A program made the translations under genes and the position numbers. The notes under the pieces are model-generated. The model worked only from the letters and a program-made list of their open reading frames with translations, ran no database searches and was not told where the DNA came from. A stretch of DNA of 64,000 nt from Amycolatopsis granulosa (lineage in GTDB: Bacteria; Actinomycetota; Actinomycetes; Mycobacteriales; Pseudonocardiaceae), in contig NZ_JAANOV010000001.1 in assembly GCF_011758745.1 (NCBI RefSeq), positions 2,666,001 to 2,730,000 on the forward strand, in the 5' to 3' direction. Shown piece by piece: positions 24,445-33,834 of this stretch. Within the stretch, counting starts at the first letter, position 1. Each line of letters begins with the position of its first letter.

Positions 24445-25616
24445 GCCTCACCGGCCCCCGGGCCGCGCGACCCGTCGGTGCTGTCGGATCTGCCGGGCCA
24501 CGCCGACTGCGGCAGGCGGGCGATGTCGTCCTCCGGCAGCTGCCCCTGGTGGTGCGCCGGCATCGGCTGGGTGGCCGCCGCGTGCCGGCTGCCGGTGGAC
24601 ACCGCGCGGCGCGGGCTGACGCCGTAGTGGCGCTGCTCGTCCGGGGTGAGGGACTCGATGATGCCCTCCTGCGCGGCGGGCGGCAGCGTGTGCAGGATCT
24701 TCATGACCCGGTCCTTGCGGCGGATCGCGCCCTGCCGGGTCGGCACGCCCGGGGTGGGCTGCATCTGGGCCGGGATGCCGGTGACGTCCTCCACACCGCC
24801 GGCGTGGTGACCGGCCTCGAACATGGCGCGCTCGGCCGCGATCTGTGCGGTGTCCTTCTCCTCGGACATGCCGATCGGCCCGTCCATGCGACCGTTGAGG
24901 AACTGCTTGACGACCGGCTCCTCACTGGTCAGCAGCACCTCGCGGGGCCCGAACATGACCAGCTCCTTGCGGAACAGCATCCCCAGGTTGTCCGGCACGG
25001 TGCGCGCCAGGTTGATGTTGTGCGTGACGATCAGGAACGTCGCGTCGATCTGGGCGTTGACGTCGATGAACAGCTGGGAGATGTAGGTGGTGCGCACCGG
25101 GTCCAGGCCGGAGTCCGGCTCGTCGACCAGGATGATCTCCGGATCCAGGACGAGCGCGCGGGCGAGCCCGGCGCGCTTGCGCATACCGCCGGAGATCTCG
25201 CCCGGCAGCTTCTTCTCGGCACCGGCCAGACCGGTCATCTCGAGCTTTTCCAGCACGATCCGGCGGATCTCGGTCTCGGATTTCCTGGTGTGCTCGCGCA
25301 GCGGGAAGGCGACGTTGTCGTAGAGGTTCATCGACCCGAACAGCGCGCCGTCCTGGAACAGCACCCCGAAAAGCTTTCGCGTCTCGTAGAGCTTGTGCTC
25401 GCTGCACCGCACGATGTCGACGCCGTTGATGACGCACTTGCCCCGGTCCGGCTTGAGCAGCCCGATCATGGACTTGAGGAACACCGACTTGCCGGTGCCC
25501 GACGGGCCCAGCATCACCGACACCTCGCCCGGGGGCAGCGTCAGGGTCACGTCCCGCCAAATGGTCTGCCGCCCGAAGGACTTGGTCAGCCCTTCGATGA
25601 CCACCTCGGCACCCAT
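24441..25616 (-). CDS. mceG: MCE transporter ATPase MceG (Mkl/MlaF type)
   Basis: ABC ATPase energising the Mce importer, 391 residues. Walker A GPSGTGKS is at residues 37-44, the signature is ISGGMRKRAGLARAL, Walker B is ILVDEPDSGLDP, and a switch His lies in IVTHNINLA. After residue ~260 it carries a ~130-residue extension typical of actinobacterial MceG, ending in a disordered tail. ATG 25616 has a GGGAGG site. It is the first gene of the operon. In M. tuberculosis the homologue mkl lies alone in the same rplL-rpoB interval. Confidence 0.94.
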   Translation of the reverse strand: MGAEVVIEGLTKSFGRQTIWRDVTLTLPPGEVSVMLGPSGTGKSVFLKSMIGLLKPDRGKCVINGVDIVRCSEHKLYETRKLFGVLFQDGALFGSMNLYDNVAFPLREHTRKSETEIRRIVLEKLEMTGLAGAEKKLPGEISGGMRKRAGLARALVLDPEIILVDEPDSGLDPVRTTYISQLFIDVNAQIDATFLIVTHNINLARTVPDNLGMLFRKELVMFGPREVLLTSEEPVVKQFLNGRMDGPIGMSEEKDTAQIAAERAMFEAGHHAGGVEDVTGIPAQMQPTPGVPTRQGAIRRKDRVMKILHTLPPAAQEGIIESLTPDEQRHYGVSPRRAVSTGSRHAAATQPMPAHHQGQLPEDDIARLPQSAWPGRSDSTDGSRGPGAGEA

Positions 25617-25650
25617 CGAACCTCCCGCAGCTCCGACGCCGTGGATCAAC

Positions 25651-25678
25651 ACCCTGGCACACGCCTGCCCGGCGTCAA
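25651..25678 (-). promoter_or_regulatory. weak candidate mce operon promoter
   Basis: On the minus strand TTGACG (25673-25678) and CAGGGT (25651-25656) are 16 bases apart, about 35 bases upstream of the mceG start. The mce operon needs its own promoter because a terminator separates it from rplL. The -10 match is poor and another TTGACT lies just upstream. Confidence 0.35.
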
Positions 25679-25747
25679 CAGGGTGCAACGAGTCAAGTCC
25701 CGAGCAGGTTACTCACCGGTTTTTCAAGCCACAATCCAGGTGAACGA

Positions 25748-25784
25748 AAAAAGCGAACCATCCGCTGGGGATGGTCCGCTTTTT
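25748..25784 (-). terminator. rplL terminator
   Basis: A 16-base stem (25748-25763 with 25769-25784) with one mismatch and a five-base loop, flanked by T tracts in both directions. On the minus strand it lies about 20 bases after the rplL stop and is the most classical Rho-independent terminator in the window. Confidence 0.9.
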
Positions 25785-25803
25785 CGAGATGCGAAATGCG
25801 TGA

Positions 25804-26196
25804 CTACTTGACGCTGACCTTGGCGCCGGCAGCCTCGAGCTTCTCCTTGGCCGCGTTGGCGGCGTCCTTGTCGACCTTCTCCAGGAGCGGCTTCGGGGCG
25901 CCCTCGACGAGCTCCTTGGCCTCCTTCAGGCCCAGACCGGAGACGACCTCGCGGACGACCTTGATGACCTGGATCTTCTTGTCGCCGGCACCCTCGAGGA
26001 TGACGTCGAACTCGTCCTTCTCCTCCTCGGCCGGGGCGCCCGCGGCACCGGCACCCGGGGCGGCCGCGACGGCGGCGACGGGGGCGGCAGCGGTGACGTC
26101 GAAGGTCTCCTCGAACTTCTTCACGAAGTCCGAGAGCTCCAGCAGGGTCAGCTCCTTGAACGCGTCGAGCAGTTCATCGGTGCTCAGCTTCGCCAT
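25804..26196 (-). CDS. rplL: 50S ribosomal protein L7/L12
   Basis: Stalk protein recruiting translation factors, 130 residues. N-terminal dimerisation helices (residues 1-32), an Ala/Pro/Gly hinge (~35-58), and the globular C-terminal domain with [20 protein letters not shown] and [11 protein letters not shown]. Forty-five bases after rplJ, in the classical rplJL operon. Confidence 0.98.
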   Translation of the reverse strand: MAKLSTDELLDAFKELTLLELSDFVKKFEETFDVTAAAPVAAVAAAPGAGAAGAPAEEEKDEFDVILEGAGDKKIQVIKVVREVVSGLGLKEAKELVEGAPKPLLEKVDKDAANAAKEKLEAAGAKVSVK

Positions 26197-26241
26197 GATG
26201 GCGTTCCTTTCCTAGCGGGTGGTACGGGGTGGGTGGGTACT

Positions 26242-26778
26242 TCAGCTCTCGGCGGGTGCCTCGTCGCCCTGCTGCTTGTCGGCCAGGGCCTGCGCGAGGC
26301 GGGCGACCTGGGACGCCGGGGCCTGGAACAGCGCCGCGGCCTGGGACAGCTTGGCCTTGAACGCGCCGGCCGCCTTGGCGAGGAGAACCTCGCGGCTGTC
26401 GAGGTCGGCGATCTGGTTGACCTCGTCGACGGACAGCGGGCGGCCGTCCATGTAGCCACCCTTGATGACCAGGGCGGCGTTGTCCTTGGCGAAGTTCTTC
26501 AGGGCCTTGGCGGCGTCGACCGGCTCACCCTGCACGAAGGCGATCGCGGTCGGGCCGACGAAGAGGTCCTGAAGACCCTCGACGCCGGCCTCTTCCGCGG
26601 CCCGCTGCACGAGGGTGTTCTTCGCGACCCGGTACTTGGCACTGGTGCCGAGAGCGCGGCGCAGCTGGGACAGCTGGGACACGGAGAGGCCGTTGTACTG
26701 CGTGACGACGGTGGCCGAGCTGTTGCGGAAGTGGTCCGCGATCTCGGCGACGGCCGCCACCTTGTCCGGCTTCGCCAT
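26242..26778 (-). CDS. rplJ: 50S ribosomal protein L10
   Basis: Stalk base protein and autogenous regulator, 178 residues. It starts [20 protein letters not shown], with [13 protein letters not shown] in the rRNA-binding part and C-terminal helices that hold L12 dimers. ATG 26778 matches the family start; the longer frame upstream lies in the leader RNA. Preceded by an L10-type leader. Confidence 0.97.
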   Translation of the reverse strand: MAKPDKVAAVAEIADHFRNSSATVVTQYNGLSVSQLSQLRRALGTSAKYRVAKNTLVQRAAEEAGVEGLQDLFVGPTAIAFVQGEPVDAAKALKNFAKDNAALVIKGGYMDGRPLSVDEVNQIADLDSREVLLAKAAGAFKAKLSQAAALFQAPASQVARLAQALADKQQGDEAPAES

Positions 26779-26829
26779 GGGTCGCCTCCTCTCTTTGGCT
26801 GGGTCGACCGCCTGTGAGGAGTCCCTGGG

Positions 26830-26990
26830 AAGAAGAAAACGCCCACGCGCAGCAAGCACGGGGCGTCATGGGCACACCAGTGGTGCGCCTGCCTCGTTCC
26901 TCCTGCGCAGGCCGCCCCTCTTCGTTCGGGGCACTTCGCTTCACGCCTGAACGACGTGAAGAACCAGCGGTCTTCGGTAGAACCGTCATC
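26830..26990 (-). ncRNA. L10 leader of the rplJL operon
   Basis: The ~200 bases before rplJ on the minus strand contain the conserved actinobacterial L10-leader opening CCGAAGACCGCTGGTTCTTC close to the presumed transcript start, followed by stem-loops such as GTGCCCC...GGGGC. L10(L12)4 binds such leaders to repress its own synthesis. Boundaries are approximate. Confidence 0.6.
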
Positions 26991-26991
26991 C

Positions 26992-26997
26992 ATCGTA
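26992..26997 (-). promoter_or_regulatory. candidate -10 box of rplJL
   Basis: TACGAT on the minus strand lies a few bases ahead of the conserved leader sequence, fitting a transcript start near 26985. No good -35 hexamer is seen at 17 bases. Confidence 0.4.
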
Positions 26998-27082
26998 CCT
27001 GCTGGTTTCGACCGGGTGCCGGTGGCCCCGCTTTTCGCGGTCCGTGCTGACCCGGGCACGCGGGGGCAGGCATCATGGGCGC

Positions 27083-28132
27083 GTGGTGGAGCAGCGACCA
27101 GCCCGACAACCCGACGAGCCCGCCCCGGACGGCAACCAGCCTGCCCCAGCCGATGGGGGGCCGGCGGCGACCGGCGGCGGGCCGAACCCCGGCGGCCAAC
27201 CGCAGCTGGATCCGGAACAGCTTCGTCAGTTCCAGCAGTTCCAGCAGTTCCAGGACTTCCTCCGCTACACCGAGGCCCAACGGCAGGCCGGCAGCCGGCC
27301 TGCCGCTCGGCAGGACGCGCCGATCCAGAGCGCCCCCGGGTACGGCCCGCAGCCAGGCGGTGACACCTCGGGCCAACTCGGCCCGGCTCAGCCCGGCCGC
27401 CTGACGCCATGGCAACCCGGCACCGCTCAGCCCGGCCACCTGACGCCGACGCAGAGCGGCCACCTGACGCCGGCTCACCACGGCGGTCCCCCAGCCCCAC
27501 CACCACCGCACGGTCAGCTCCAGCCGGCCCCGCTCCCCCAGCCGGGACCGAAGATCAAAGCCCCCCGATGGGCGAAGCGCCTCGCCGGCAAACTGCTGTC
27601 GGCCCTGTTGTTCCTGCTGGTCCTGATCATCGCCGGCAAGCTGGCCTACGACCACTTCTTCCCCAGCGACGACCCCGACCTCCCCGCCTCCCAAACCGGG
27701 GGCGGCACCTACCACACGAACAAGATCTTCTCGACGTCGCCGTACGAATCGGTCCGGATGGTCTACGCCCAGATCGCGCAGAACCGGCCGGACCTCGCCT
27801 GCGGTTCTTTCGACATCCCGGTACAGCAGAAGTTCGCGGAAGACCTCGGCTATCCCGACTGCCGTCAGGCGGTGTTAGCGGTGAAGGCACAGGTCACCAA
27901 CATCAACGACTACGCCGAGTCGATTCCCAGCTCGGTCTCGGAGCCGCCGGCAAGTGACACCGTAACGATCGATTCCTGCCGTTTTGTGGTGCGTGGCGGG
28001 CCCGCGCTGGGTGTGTTCACGGCGCAGCGCGTGGAGAAAGGCCAGTGGCTCATCACGGCGCACCAGCCAGGGCCCCGCACCTGTCCACTGCCGAGTACCC
28101 CGGCCAGCGCGGCGACGCCGAGCAGCCGGTAG
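27083..28132 (+). CDS. single-pass membrane protein with proline-rich cytoplasmic domain
   Basis: Unrecognised, about 349 residues. Residues 1-~165 are Pro/Gln/Gly rich with imperfect repeats (PGHLTP, SGHLTP, PGRLTP), then a membrane helix (KLLSALLFLLVLIIAGKLAY) and a ~150-residue exported domain with three cysteines (DLACGSF, YPDCRQ, DSCRF), probably one disulfide plus one, and an NTF2-like feel (SPYESVRMVYAQIAQNRPD). Start is GTG 27083 or 27086; an earlier GTG/ATG at 27044 is possible but closer to the divergent rplJ promoter. It stands alone between rplJ and rplA, bounded by a terminator. Confidence 0.7.
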   Translation: MVEQRPARQPDEPAPDGNQPAPADGGPAATGGGPNPGGQPQLDPEQLRQFQQFQQFQDFLRYTEAQRQAGSRPAARQDAPIQSAPGYGPQPGGDTSGQLGPAQPGRLTPWQPGTAQPGHLTPTQSGHLTPAHHGGPPAPPPPHGQLQPAPLPQPGPKIKAPRWAKRLAGKLLSALLFLLVLIIAGKLAYDHFFPSDDPDLPASQTGGGTYHTNKIFSTSPYESVRMVYAQIAQNRPDLACGSFDIPVQQKFAEDLGYPDCRQAVLAVKAQVTNINDYAESIPSSVSEPPASDTVTIDSCRFVVRGGPALGVFTAQRVEKGQWLITAHQPGPRTCPLPSTPASAATPSSR

Positions 28133-28138
28133 AACGGC

Positions 28139-28175
28139 AGAAGGGCCCCGGCGCGGTCAGCGCCGGGGCCCTTCT
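28139..28175. terminator. bidirectional terminator between membrane-protein gene and rplA
   Basis: Perfect 16-base stem (28139-28154 with 28160-28175) and five-base loop, between the converging stops at 28132 and 28187. Confidence 0.85.
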
Positions 28176-28186
28176 CAGCGGTCAGC

Positions 28187-28906
28187 TTAGACGGTCGCTT
28201 CCTCGGCGAGGAGGTTGCGCGTCCGGGCCGGGTCGACCGGGATGCCGCGGCCCATGGTGGTCGAGACGACGACCTTCTTGAGGTAGCGGCCCTTCGCGGC
28301 GGACGGCTTCGCCCGGAGGATCTCGTCCAGGGCAGCCGCGTAGTTCTCCACCAGCTTCTCGGCGTCGAACGAGGCCTTGCCGATCACCAGGTGCAGGTTG
28401 GCCTGCTTGTCGACCCGGAAGTCGATCTTGCCGCCCTTGATCTCGGTGACCGCCTTCGCCACGTCGGGCGTCACGGTGCCGCTCTTCGGGTTGGGCATCA
28501 GGCCACGCGGGCCCAGGATGCGGGCGATCCGCCCGACCTTCGCCATCTGGTCGGGCGTCGCGACAGCGGCGTCGAAGTCGAGCCAGCCACCCTGGATTCG
28601 CTCGATCAGGTCGTCGCTGCCGACGGCGTCCGCGCCGGCGGCCTCGGCCTGCGCGGCCTTGTCGCCGACCGCGAACGCGATGACGCGGACGGTCTTACCG
28701 GTACCGTGCGGCAGGTTCACGGTGCCGCGGACCATCTGGTCGGCCTTACGGGGGTCGACGCCGAGACGCATCGCGACCTCGACCGTCTCGTCCATCTTGG
28801 ACTTGGCGAGCTCCTTCGCCAGCTTGACGGCCTCCAGCGGCGCGTACAGCCGCGTGCGGTCGACCTGGTCAGCGGTCTGGCGGTAAGCCTTGCTGCGCTT
28901 TGCCAT
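28187..28906 (-). CDS. rplA: 50S ribosomal protein L1
   Basis: L1 stalk protein, 239 residues, involved in release of E-site tRNA. Starts [20 protein letters not shown] and contains the signature [18 protein letters not shown], which binds rRNA. Seventy-seven bases after rplK; last gene of the secE-nusG-rplKA run. Confidence 0.98.
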   Translation of the reverse strand: MAKRSKAYRQTADQVDRTRLYAPLEAVKLAKELAKSKMDETVEVAMRLGVDPRKADQMVRGTVNLPHGTGKTVRVIAFAVGDKAAQAEAAGADAVGSDDLIERIQGGWLDFDAAVATPDQMAKVGRIARILGPRGLMPNPKSGTVTPDVAKAVTEIKGGKIDFRVDKQANLHLVIGKASFDAEKLVENYAAALDEILRAKPSAAKGRYLKKVVVSTTMGRGIPVDPARTRNLLAEEATV

Positions 28907-28983
28907 GTCTGTCCTTAACTAGAGAGTGGATCAGTTGTGGTGACGAGCCAGCGCCTGGCTCTCCCACGCCCGGAGACCGGGAC

Positions 28984-29415
28984 TTACTCGACCGTGATGC
29001 CCATCGACCGGGCGGTGCCGGCAATGATCTTGGCTGCCTGGTCGATGTCGTTGGCGTTGAGGTCCGACTTCTTGGTCTCGGCGATCTCCCGCACCTGGTC
29101 CCAGGTCACCTTCGCGACCTTGGTCTTGTGCGGCTCCGCCGAGCCCTTGTCGATACCCGCGGCCTTCAGCAGCAGCCTCGCGGCCGGCGGCGTCTTCAGC
29201 TTGAAGTCGAACGACCGGTCTTCGTACACGGAGATCTCGACCGGCACCACGTTGCCGCGCTGCGACTCGGTCGCGGCGTTGTAGGCCTTGCAGAACTCCA
29301 TGATGTTGACGCCGTGCTGACCCAGCGCGGGGCCGACCGGCGGAGCCGGGTTCGCGGCACCCGCCTGAATCTGCAGCTTGATGATCGCTGCAAGCTTCTT
29401 CTTCTTGGGTGGCAT
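28984..29415 (-). CDS. rplK: 50S ribosomal protein L11
   Basis: GTPase-centre protein, 143 residues, target context of thiostrepton. Starts [19 protein letters not shown], with the Pro-rich [20 protein letters not shown] turn and the C-terminal rRNA-binding domain [20 protein letters not shown]. Seventy-seven bases after nusG. Confidence 0.98.
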   Translation of the reverse strand: MPPKKKKLAAIIKLQIQAGAANPAPPVGPALGQHGVNIMEFCKAYNAATESQRGNVVPVEISVYEDRSFDFKLKTPPAARLLLKAAGIDKGSAEPHKTKVAKVTWDQVREIAETKKSDLNANDIDQAAKIIAGTARSMGITVE

Positions 29416-29492
29416 TCCTAGTTCCTATTCAGTACCGAGTACCCCGCGCACCTGCCTGCGCACGAGGGCCAACGATCCAGTGTACTGGGTCG

Positions 29493-30320
29493 TCAGATCT
29501 TGGAGACCTGGTTGAACGACAGCTCGACCGGCGTCTCGCGGCCGAAGATCGACACCAGGACCTTCAACTTCTGCGCGTCCGCGTTGACCTCGCTGATCGT
29601 CGCGGGCAACGTCTCGAACGGGCCGTCCATGACCGTGACCGACTCGCCGACCTCGAAGTCGACCTCGACCGCGGGCGCGCCCAGAGCGGCCGCGTCCGAC
29701 GCGGCTTCACCCCTGGCCTTCGCCGGGGCGGGCTTCTCGACCTCGGGGGCGAGGAACTTCACCACTTCTTCGACGGTCAGCGGCGAGGGCTTCGAGGTCG
29801 CGCCCACGAAGCCGGTGACACCGGGCGTGTTGCGGACCGCGCTCCAGGAGGCGTCGTTGAGCTCCATCCGGACCAGGATGTAGCCCGGCAGCACCTTCTC
29901 CTGGACGATCTTGCGCTGACCGTTCTTGATCTGGGTGACCTCTTTGGTGGGCACCTCGATCTGGAAGATGTAGTCCTCGACGTCCAGCGTCTGGGTGCGG
30001 GTCTCGAGGTTGTTCTTGACCTTGTTCTCGTACCCGGCGTAGGAGTGCACGACGTACCAGTCGCCCGGCAGCGAGCGCAGCTCCTTGCGGAGCTTCTCGA
30101 CCGGGTCCAGGTCGTCGTCCTCGGCCGGAGCGGCCTCGGCGGCGGGCTCGTCCTCACCGGCGGCCTCGGCCGGCTCGGCGTCGAGTTCGGCGACCGCGCC
30201 GTCGGCGTCCTGGTCGGACCGCGCGACGTCAGACTGGGCGGCCTCGTCCTCGGCCACGGTGGCCGCCTCGACCGGCTCGTCGTACTCGTCGCCGGCTGCG
30301 ACGCCGTTCTCGGAGGTCAC
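29493..30320 (-). CDS. nusG: transcription elongation/termination factor NusG
   Basis: 275 residues. A very acidic, Ala/Glu/Asp-rich extension occupies residues 1-~80; the NGN domain ([20 protein letters not shown] to about 185) and the KOW domain ([19 protein letters not shown], ~220-275) are intact. The loop between them is Ala/Pro rich. GTG start at 30320. Such acidic extensions are usual in actinobacteria; their role is unclear. Confidence 0.97.
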   Translation of the reverse strand: MTSENGVAAGDEYDEPVEAATVAEDEAAQSDVARSDQDADGAVAELDAEPAEAAGEDEPAAEAAPAEDDDLDPVEKLRKELRSLPGDWYVVHSYAGYENKVKNNLETRTQTLDVEDYIFQIEVPTKEVTQIKNGQRKIVQEKVLPGYILVRMELNDASWSAVRNTPGVTGFVGATSKPSPLTVEEVVKFLAPEVEKPAPAKARGEAASDAAALGAPAVEVDFEVGESVTVMDGPFETLPATISEVNADAQKLKVLVSIFGRETPVELSFNQVSKI

Positions 30321-30375
30321 GTTCCGTCCTCTCGTTTGATCGCTTGTCGTGTCGGTGCCGGCCCCGCAGACGCGC

Positions 30376-30822
30376 TCAGCCGAACAGCCAGAACACGCCC
30401 TTGCGGAACACGAAGTCCAGCAACGAGACCAGCGCGACCATGAAGGCCACGAAGACCAGCACCACGGTGGTGTAGGTGATCATCTGCTTGCGCGTCGGCC
30501 AGATGACCTTGCGCAGCTCGGCCCACACCTCGCGGATGAACCGCACCAGCCTGGCGAACAGCGACGGCTTCTTCTCCGTGCGGGTCCGCTTCGGCGTCGC
30601 CCGGCCCTTCTTGACCTCGCCGGCCTTGGCCTTGCCGTCGGCCGACGGGGCGGCGCTGACCGAAGCCTTGCCCGAGGGGCGCGCCTTGTCGCCGTCCTTG
30701 GCGGCCTTGCCGGCAGGGCGCGCGGAGGCACGGCGTTCGCGCCGCGCCGCGGCCGTGACCGGACGCGCAGCCCGCTTGGGCTCCTGCTCCTGGCCCTTGC
30801 CGCCGGCGTCGTTGTCGCTCAC
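30376..30822 (-). CDS. secE: preprotein translocase subunit SecE
   Basis: 148 residues. The first ~85 are a basic, Lys/Arg/Ala-rich extension; the SecE domain follows with an amphipathic helix ([20 protein letters not shown]) and a single membrane helix ([20 protein letters not shown]). GTG 30822 is chosen because GGAGGAG lies about five bases upstream; a longer frame would run into tRNA-Trp. It stabilises SecY in the SecYEG channel. Confidence 0.95.
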   Translation of the reverse strand: MSDNDAGGKGQEQEPKRAARPVTAAARRERRASARPAGKAAKDGDKARPSGKASVSAAPSADGKAKAGEVKKGRATPKRTRTEKKPSLFARLVRFIREVWAELRKVIWPTRKQMITYTTVVLVFVAFMVALVSLLDFVFRKGVFWLFG

Positions 30823-30855
30823 GACCACTCCTCCGCTAAGGCACCTACATCGACG

Positions 30856-30928
<73 letters not shown>

Positions 30929-31098
30929 TCGAGCAATCCAGCCGCTCGCTGGACGCCCTTGACCCTCCCCGCATGCCCTGCGGGGTCAGGCGCCGGACGT
31001 TCCAAGTTCGGAAGTCTACGGCAAGCCCCGGACAGCCCCGCAACCGAGGGGCGCGGAACGGGCTCCCGCGTGCTTCTCGACACACGCTACGTGCGAAC

Positions 31099-32334
31099 AT
31101 GAAGGCCATGAGCGCACCTGCAACCGTCACTGCCAGCTCCCGCATCTCGGCCCGCATCGCCGGCATCACGCCGTCGGCCACCCTCGCCGTGGACGCGAAG
31201 GCGAAGGAGCTGAAGGCGCAGGGCCGCCCGGTGATCGGCTTCGGTGCGGGGCAGCCGGACTTCCCCACCCCCGACTACGTCGTCGAGGCCGCCGCGAAGG
31301 CCGTGCACGACCGGTCCAACCACGGTTACACCGCGGCCGGCGGCCTGCCCGAGCTCAAGGAGGCCATCGCGGCGAAGACCCTCCGCGACTCCGGCTTCGC
31401 GATCGAGCCCAGCCAGGTCCTGGTCACCAACGGTGGCAAGCAGGCCGTCTATTCCGCGTTCGCGACGCTGTGCGACCCGGGCGACGAGGTTCTGCTGCTC
31501 GCGCCGTACTGGACCACCTACCCGGAGTCGATCAAGCTCGCGGGCGGGGTGCCGGTGCAGGTCACGGCCGACGAGTCGACCGGCTACCGGGTCACCGTCG
31601 AGCAGCTCGAGGCGGCGCGCACCGACCGCACGAAGGTGCTGCTGTTCAACTCGCCGTCCAACCCGACCGGCGCGGTCTACACCCGGGAGCAGATCGAGGC
31701 CATCGGCAAGTGGGCCTACGAGCACGGCATCTGGGTGATCACCGACGAGATCTACGAGCACCTGGTCTACGACGGTGCCGAGAACCACTCGATGCCGGTC
31801 GTGGTGCCCGAGCTGGCCGACCAGACGCTGATCCTCAACGGGGTCGCCAAGACCTACTCGATGACCGGCTGGCGGGTCGGCTGGATCGCCGGCCCGAAGG
31901 ACGTGGTCAAGGCCGCGACGAGCTACCAGTCGCACCTGTGCGGCAACGTGTCGAACGTCGCGCAGCGGGCCGCGCTGGCCGCCGTCGCGGGGCCGCTGGA
32001 CGTGGTCGCCGAGATGCGTGCCGCGTTCGACGCGCGCCGCAAGAAGATCGTCTCGCTGCTGTCCGCCATCCCCGGGGTGACCTGCCCGACGCCGGAGGGC
32101 GCGTTCTACGTGTACCCGTCGTTCAAGGACCTCCTGGGCAAGGAGATCCGCGGTGAGAAGCCGTCCGACACGCTGGAGCTGGCCGACCTGATCTTGCGGG
32201 AGGCCGACGTGGCCGCGGTGCCGGGCGAAGCGTTCGGGACCCCGGGCTACTTCCGGTTCTCCTACGCCCTGGCCGAGTCCGACCTCGTGGAGGGCGTGCA
32301 GCGGCTCGGTGCCCTGCTGTCCGAGGCCAAGTAA
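31099..32334 (+). CDS. aspC: pyridoxal-phosphate aspartate aminotransferase
   Basis: Class I aminotransferase, about 411 residues, converting aspartate and 2-oxoglutarate to oxaloacetate and glutamate. Motifs: [50 protein letters not shown], and the cofactor lysine in [13 protein letters not shown]; the C-terminal arginine for the carboxylate is in YFRFSYA. ATG 31099 or ATG 31108 may start translation; neither has a ribosome site, so the transcript may be leaderless. aspC beside secE is common in actinobacteria. Ends at a strong terminator. Confidence 0.93.
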   Translation: MKAMSAPATVTASSRISARIAGITPSATLAVDAKAKELKAQGRPVIGFGAGQPDFPTPDYVVEAAAKAVHDRSNHGYTAAGGLPELKEAIAAKTLRDSGFAIEPSQVLVTNGGKQAVYSAFATLCDPGDEVLLLAPYWTTYPESIKLAGGVPVQVTADESTGYRVTVEQLEAARTDRTKVLLFNSPSNPTGAVYTREQIEAIGKWAYEHGIWVITDEIYEHLVYDGAENHSMPVVVPELADQTLILNGVAKTYSMTGWRVGWIAGPKDVVKAATSYQSHLCGNVSNVAQRAALAAVAGPLDVVAEMRAAFDARRKKIVSLLSAIPGVTCPTPEGAFYVYPSFKDLLGKEIRGEKPSDTLELADLILREADVAAVPGEAFGTPGYFRFSYALAESDLVEGVQRLGALLSEAK

Positions 32335-32349
32335 CCCGATCCGGGTGTT

Positions 32350-32386
32350 CGAAGCGCCACTTCCACTCCACGGAAGTGGCGCTTCG
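32350..32386 (+). terminator. aspC terminator
   Basis: Perfect 15-base stem (32350-32364 with 32372-32386, CGAAGCGCCACTTCC arm) and seven-base loop followed by GCGTTTT, 16 bases after the aspC stop. Confidence 0.9.
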
Positions 32387-32410
32387 GCGTTTTCGGGGTA
32401 GTCCGGGTGC

Positions 32411-33322
32411 GTGGGGAAGACGAAGGTGCTGATCGGGGTAGTGGTGGTGGCCGCGCTCGTGGGGGCGGCCACCGCCGGTGTCATCTACTGGCGCGGTGAC
32501 CGGGGCGAGTCGGCCGCGCCGCCCAAGCCGGCCGGCTCGGAGATCGGCCCGGGCACCGGCCGGTACGTCGCGCTCGGTGACTCGTACACGTCGGCACCGC
32601 GGACCGGTGCGCCCGTGGGCGACCCGCCTGGTTGCGCCCGATCGGACAACAACTACCCGCACCTGGTCGCGGCGGAGCTGCGACCGGCGTCGTTCGCCGA
32701 CGTGAGCTGCGGCGGGGCGACGACCCAGCAGCTCACCGAGCCGCAGACCACGCCGAACGGCACCAACCCGCCGCAACTGGATGTGGTCACCCGGGACACG
32801 ACCCTGGTCACGCTCGGCATCGGCGGTAACGACGTGGGGCTGGTTGGCCTGGCCCGGGAGTGCCTGACCACGAACCGGGCGGTGTCGCTGTGCCGGCCGC
32901 GGCTGACGGCCGGCGGGCGGGACCTGCTGGCGGAGCGGATCGCGGAGACGGCGCCGAAGATCAGGGACACGCTCACCCAGATCCACCAGCGGGCACCCCG
33001 GGCGCAGGTGGTCGTCGTGGGCTACCCGACCGCGCTGCCGGACGGCACCGGGTGCTGGCCGTTCCTCCCGATCGGACCGGACGACGTGGCGTACCTGCGG
33101 TCGTCGCTGGCGAAGCTGAACACGATGCTCGCCACCGAGGCGAAGGCCAACCAGGCCGGGTACGCGGACACGGCGACACCGAGCAAGGGGAAGGACATGT
33201 GCGCCAAGGCGAAGGTCAAGTGGGTCGAAGATGTGGTGCCCTCCTCACCAGCGATGGAGCTGCACCCCAACGCCGTCGGCGAGCGCGGTATGGCGGACGT
33301 GGTGCTGCGGCTGGTGACGTGA
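32411..33322 (+). CDS. secreted SGNH/GDSL-type hydrolase
   Basis: A 303-residue esterase/lipase-like enzyme. An N-terminal signal or anchor helix (VLIGVVVVAALVGAATAGV) is followed by block I YVALGDSYTSA (nucleophile Ser), block II SCGGATT, block III GIGGNDVGL and block V ELHPNAVGE (catalytic His). Cysteines in GCARSD, SCGG, RECL, LCRP, GCWPF and MCAK suggest disulfides, as in the Streptomyces scabies-type esterases. Start GTG 32411, about 25 bases after the upstream terminator, implies its own promoter or readthrough. Substrate unknown. Confidence 0.85.
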   Translation: MGKTKVLIGVVVVAALVGAATAGVIYWRGDRGESAAPPKPAGSEIGPGTGRYVALGDSYTSAPRTGAPVGDPPGCARSDNNYPHLVAAELRPASFADVSCGGATTQQLTEPQTTPNGTNPPQLDVVTRDTTLVTLGIGGNDVGLVGLARECLTTNRAVSLCRPRLTAGGRDLLAERIAETAPKIRDTLTQIHQRAPRAQVVVVGYPTALPDGTGCWPFLPIGPDDVAYLRSSLAKLNTMLATEAKANQAGYADTATPSKGKDMCAKAKVKWVEDVVPSSPAMELHPNAVGERGMADVVLRLVT

Positions 33323-33438
33323 CCGCTCAGCGAGCCGCAACCGGAGCCAGGCGCCGAACTGCCCGCCGTGACCGGGCGACCCATCGAACCGGTCTCGCCC
33401 CAAAACCCCAACGCCGATGGTCGGGGTGCGCACTCCGC

Positions 33439-33834
33439 TCAGCGAACGACGGCCTGCGCCTTCCCCAGCACCGTTTTCCCCTCGAATTTCGCCGTGATGT
33501 CCACGCGCGCCGTGCCGTCCTCGCGGACCTCCGCGACCTTGCCGGTGAACTCGACGTCCGCGCCGTCGGGTGAGACCACCACGGGACGGGTGAACCGCAC
33601 GCTGTACTCGACCAGCTTCCCGGGGTCACCCAGCCACTCGGTGACCAGCCGGCCGCCGAGGGCCATCGTCAGCATTCCGTGCGCGATCACGTCCGGGAGG
33701 CCGACCTCCTTGGCGAACCGCTCGTTCCAGTGAATCGGGTTGAAGTCGAGCGACGCGCCCGCGTAACGGACCAGCTGGTCACGCGTCACGTGCACCGTCA
33801 GCGGGGGCAGTTCGGTGCCCTTCTCGTACGCCAT
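33439..33834 (-). CDS. hadB: MaoC-like (3R)-hydroxyacyl-ACP dehydratase subunit HadB
   Basis: A 131-residue hot-dog-fold protein with the hydratase motif YAGASLDFNPIHWNERFAKE (catalytic Asp and His in DFNPIH) and GLPDVIAHGMLTMAL. It is the catalytic subunit of HadAB type enzymes of fatty-acid elongation. ATG 33834 shares a base with the hadA stop (TGATG). hadC, which follows hadB in mycobacteria, is absent. Confidence 0.88.
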   Translation of the reverse strand: MAYEKGTELPPLTVHVTRDQLVRYAGASLDFNPIHWNERFAKEVGLPDVIAHGMLTMALGGRLVTEWLGDPGKLVEYSVRFTRPVVVSPDGADVEFTGKVAEVREDGTARVDITAKFEGKTVLGKAQAVVR

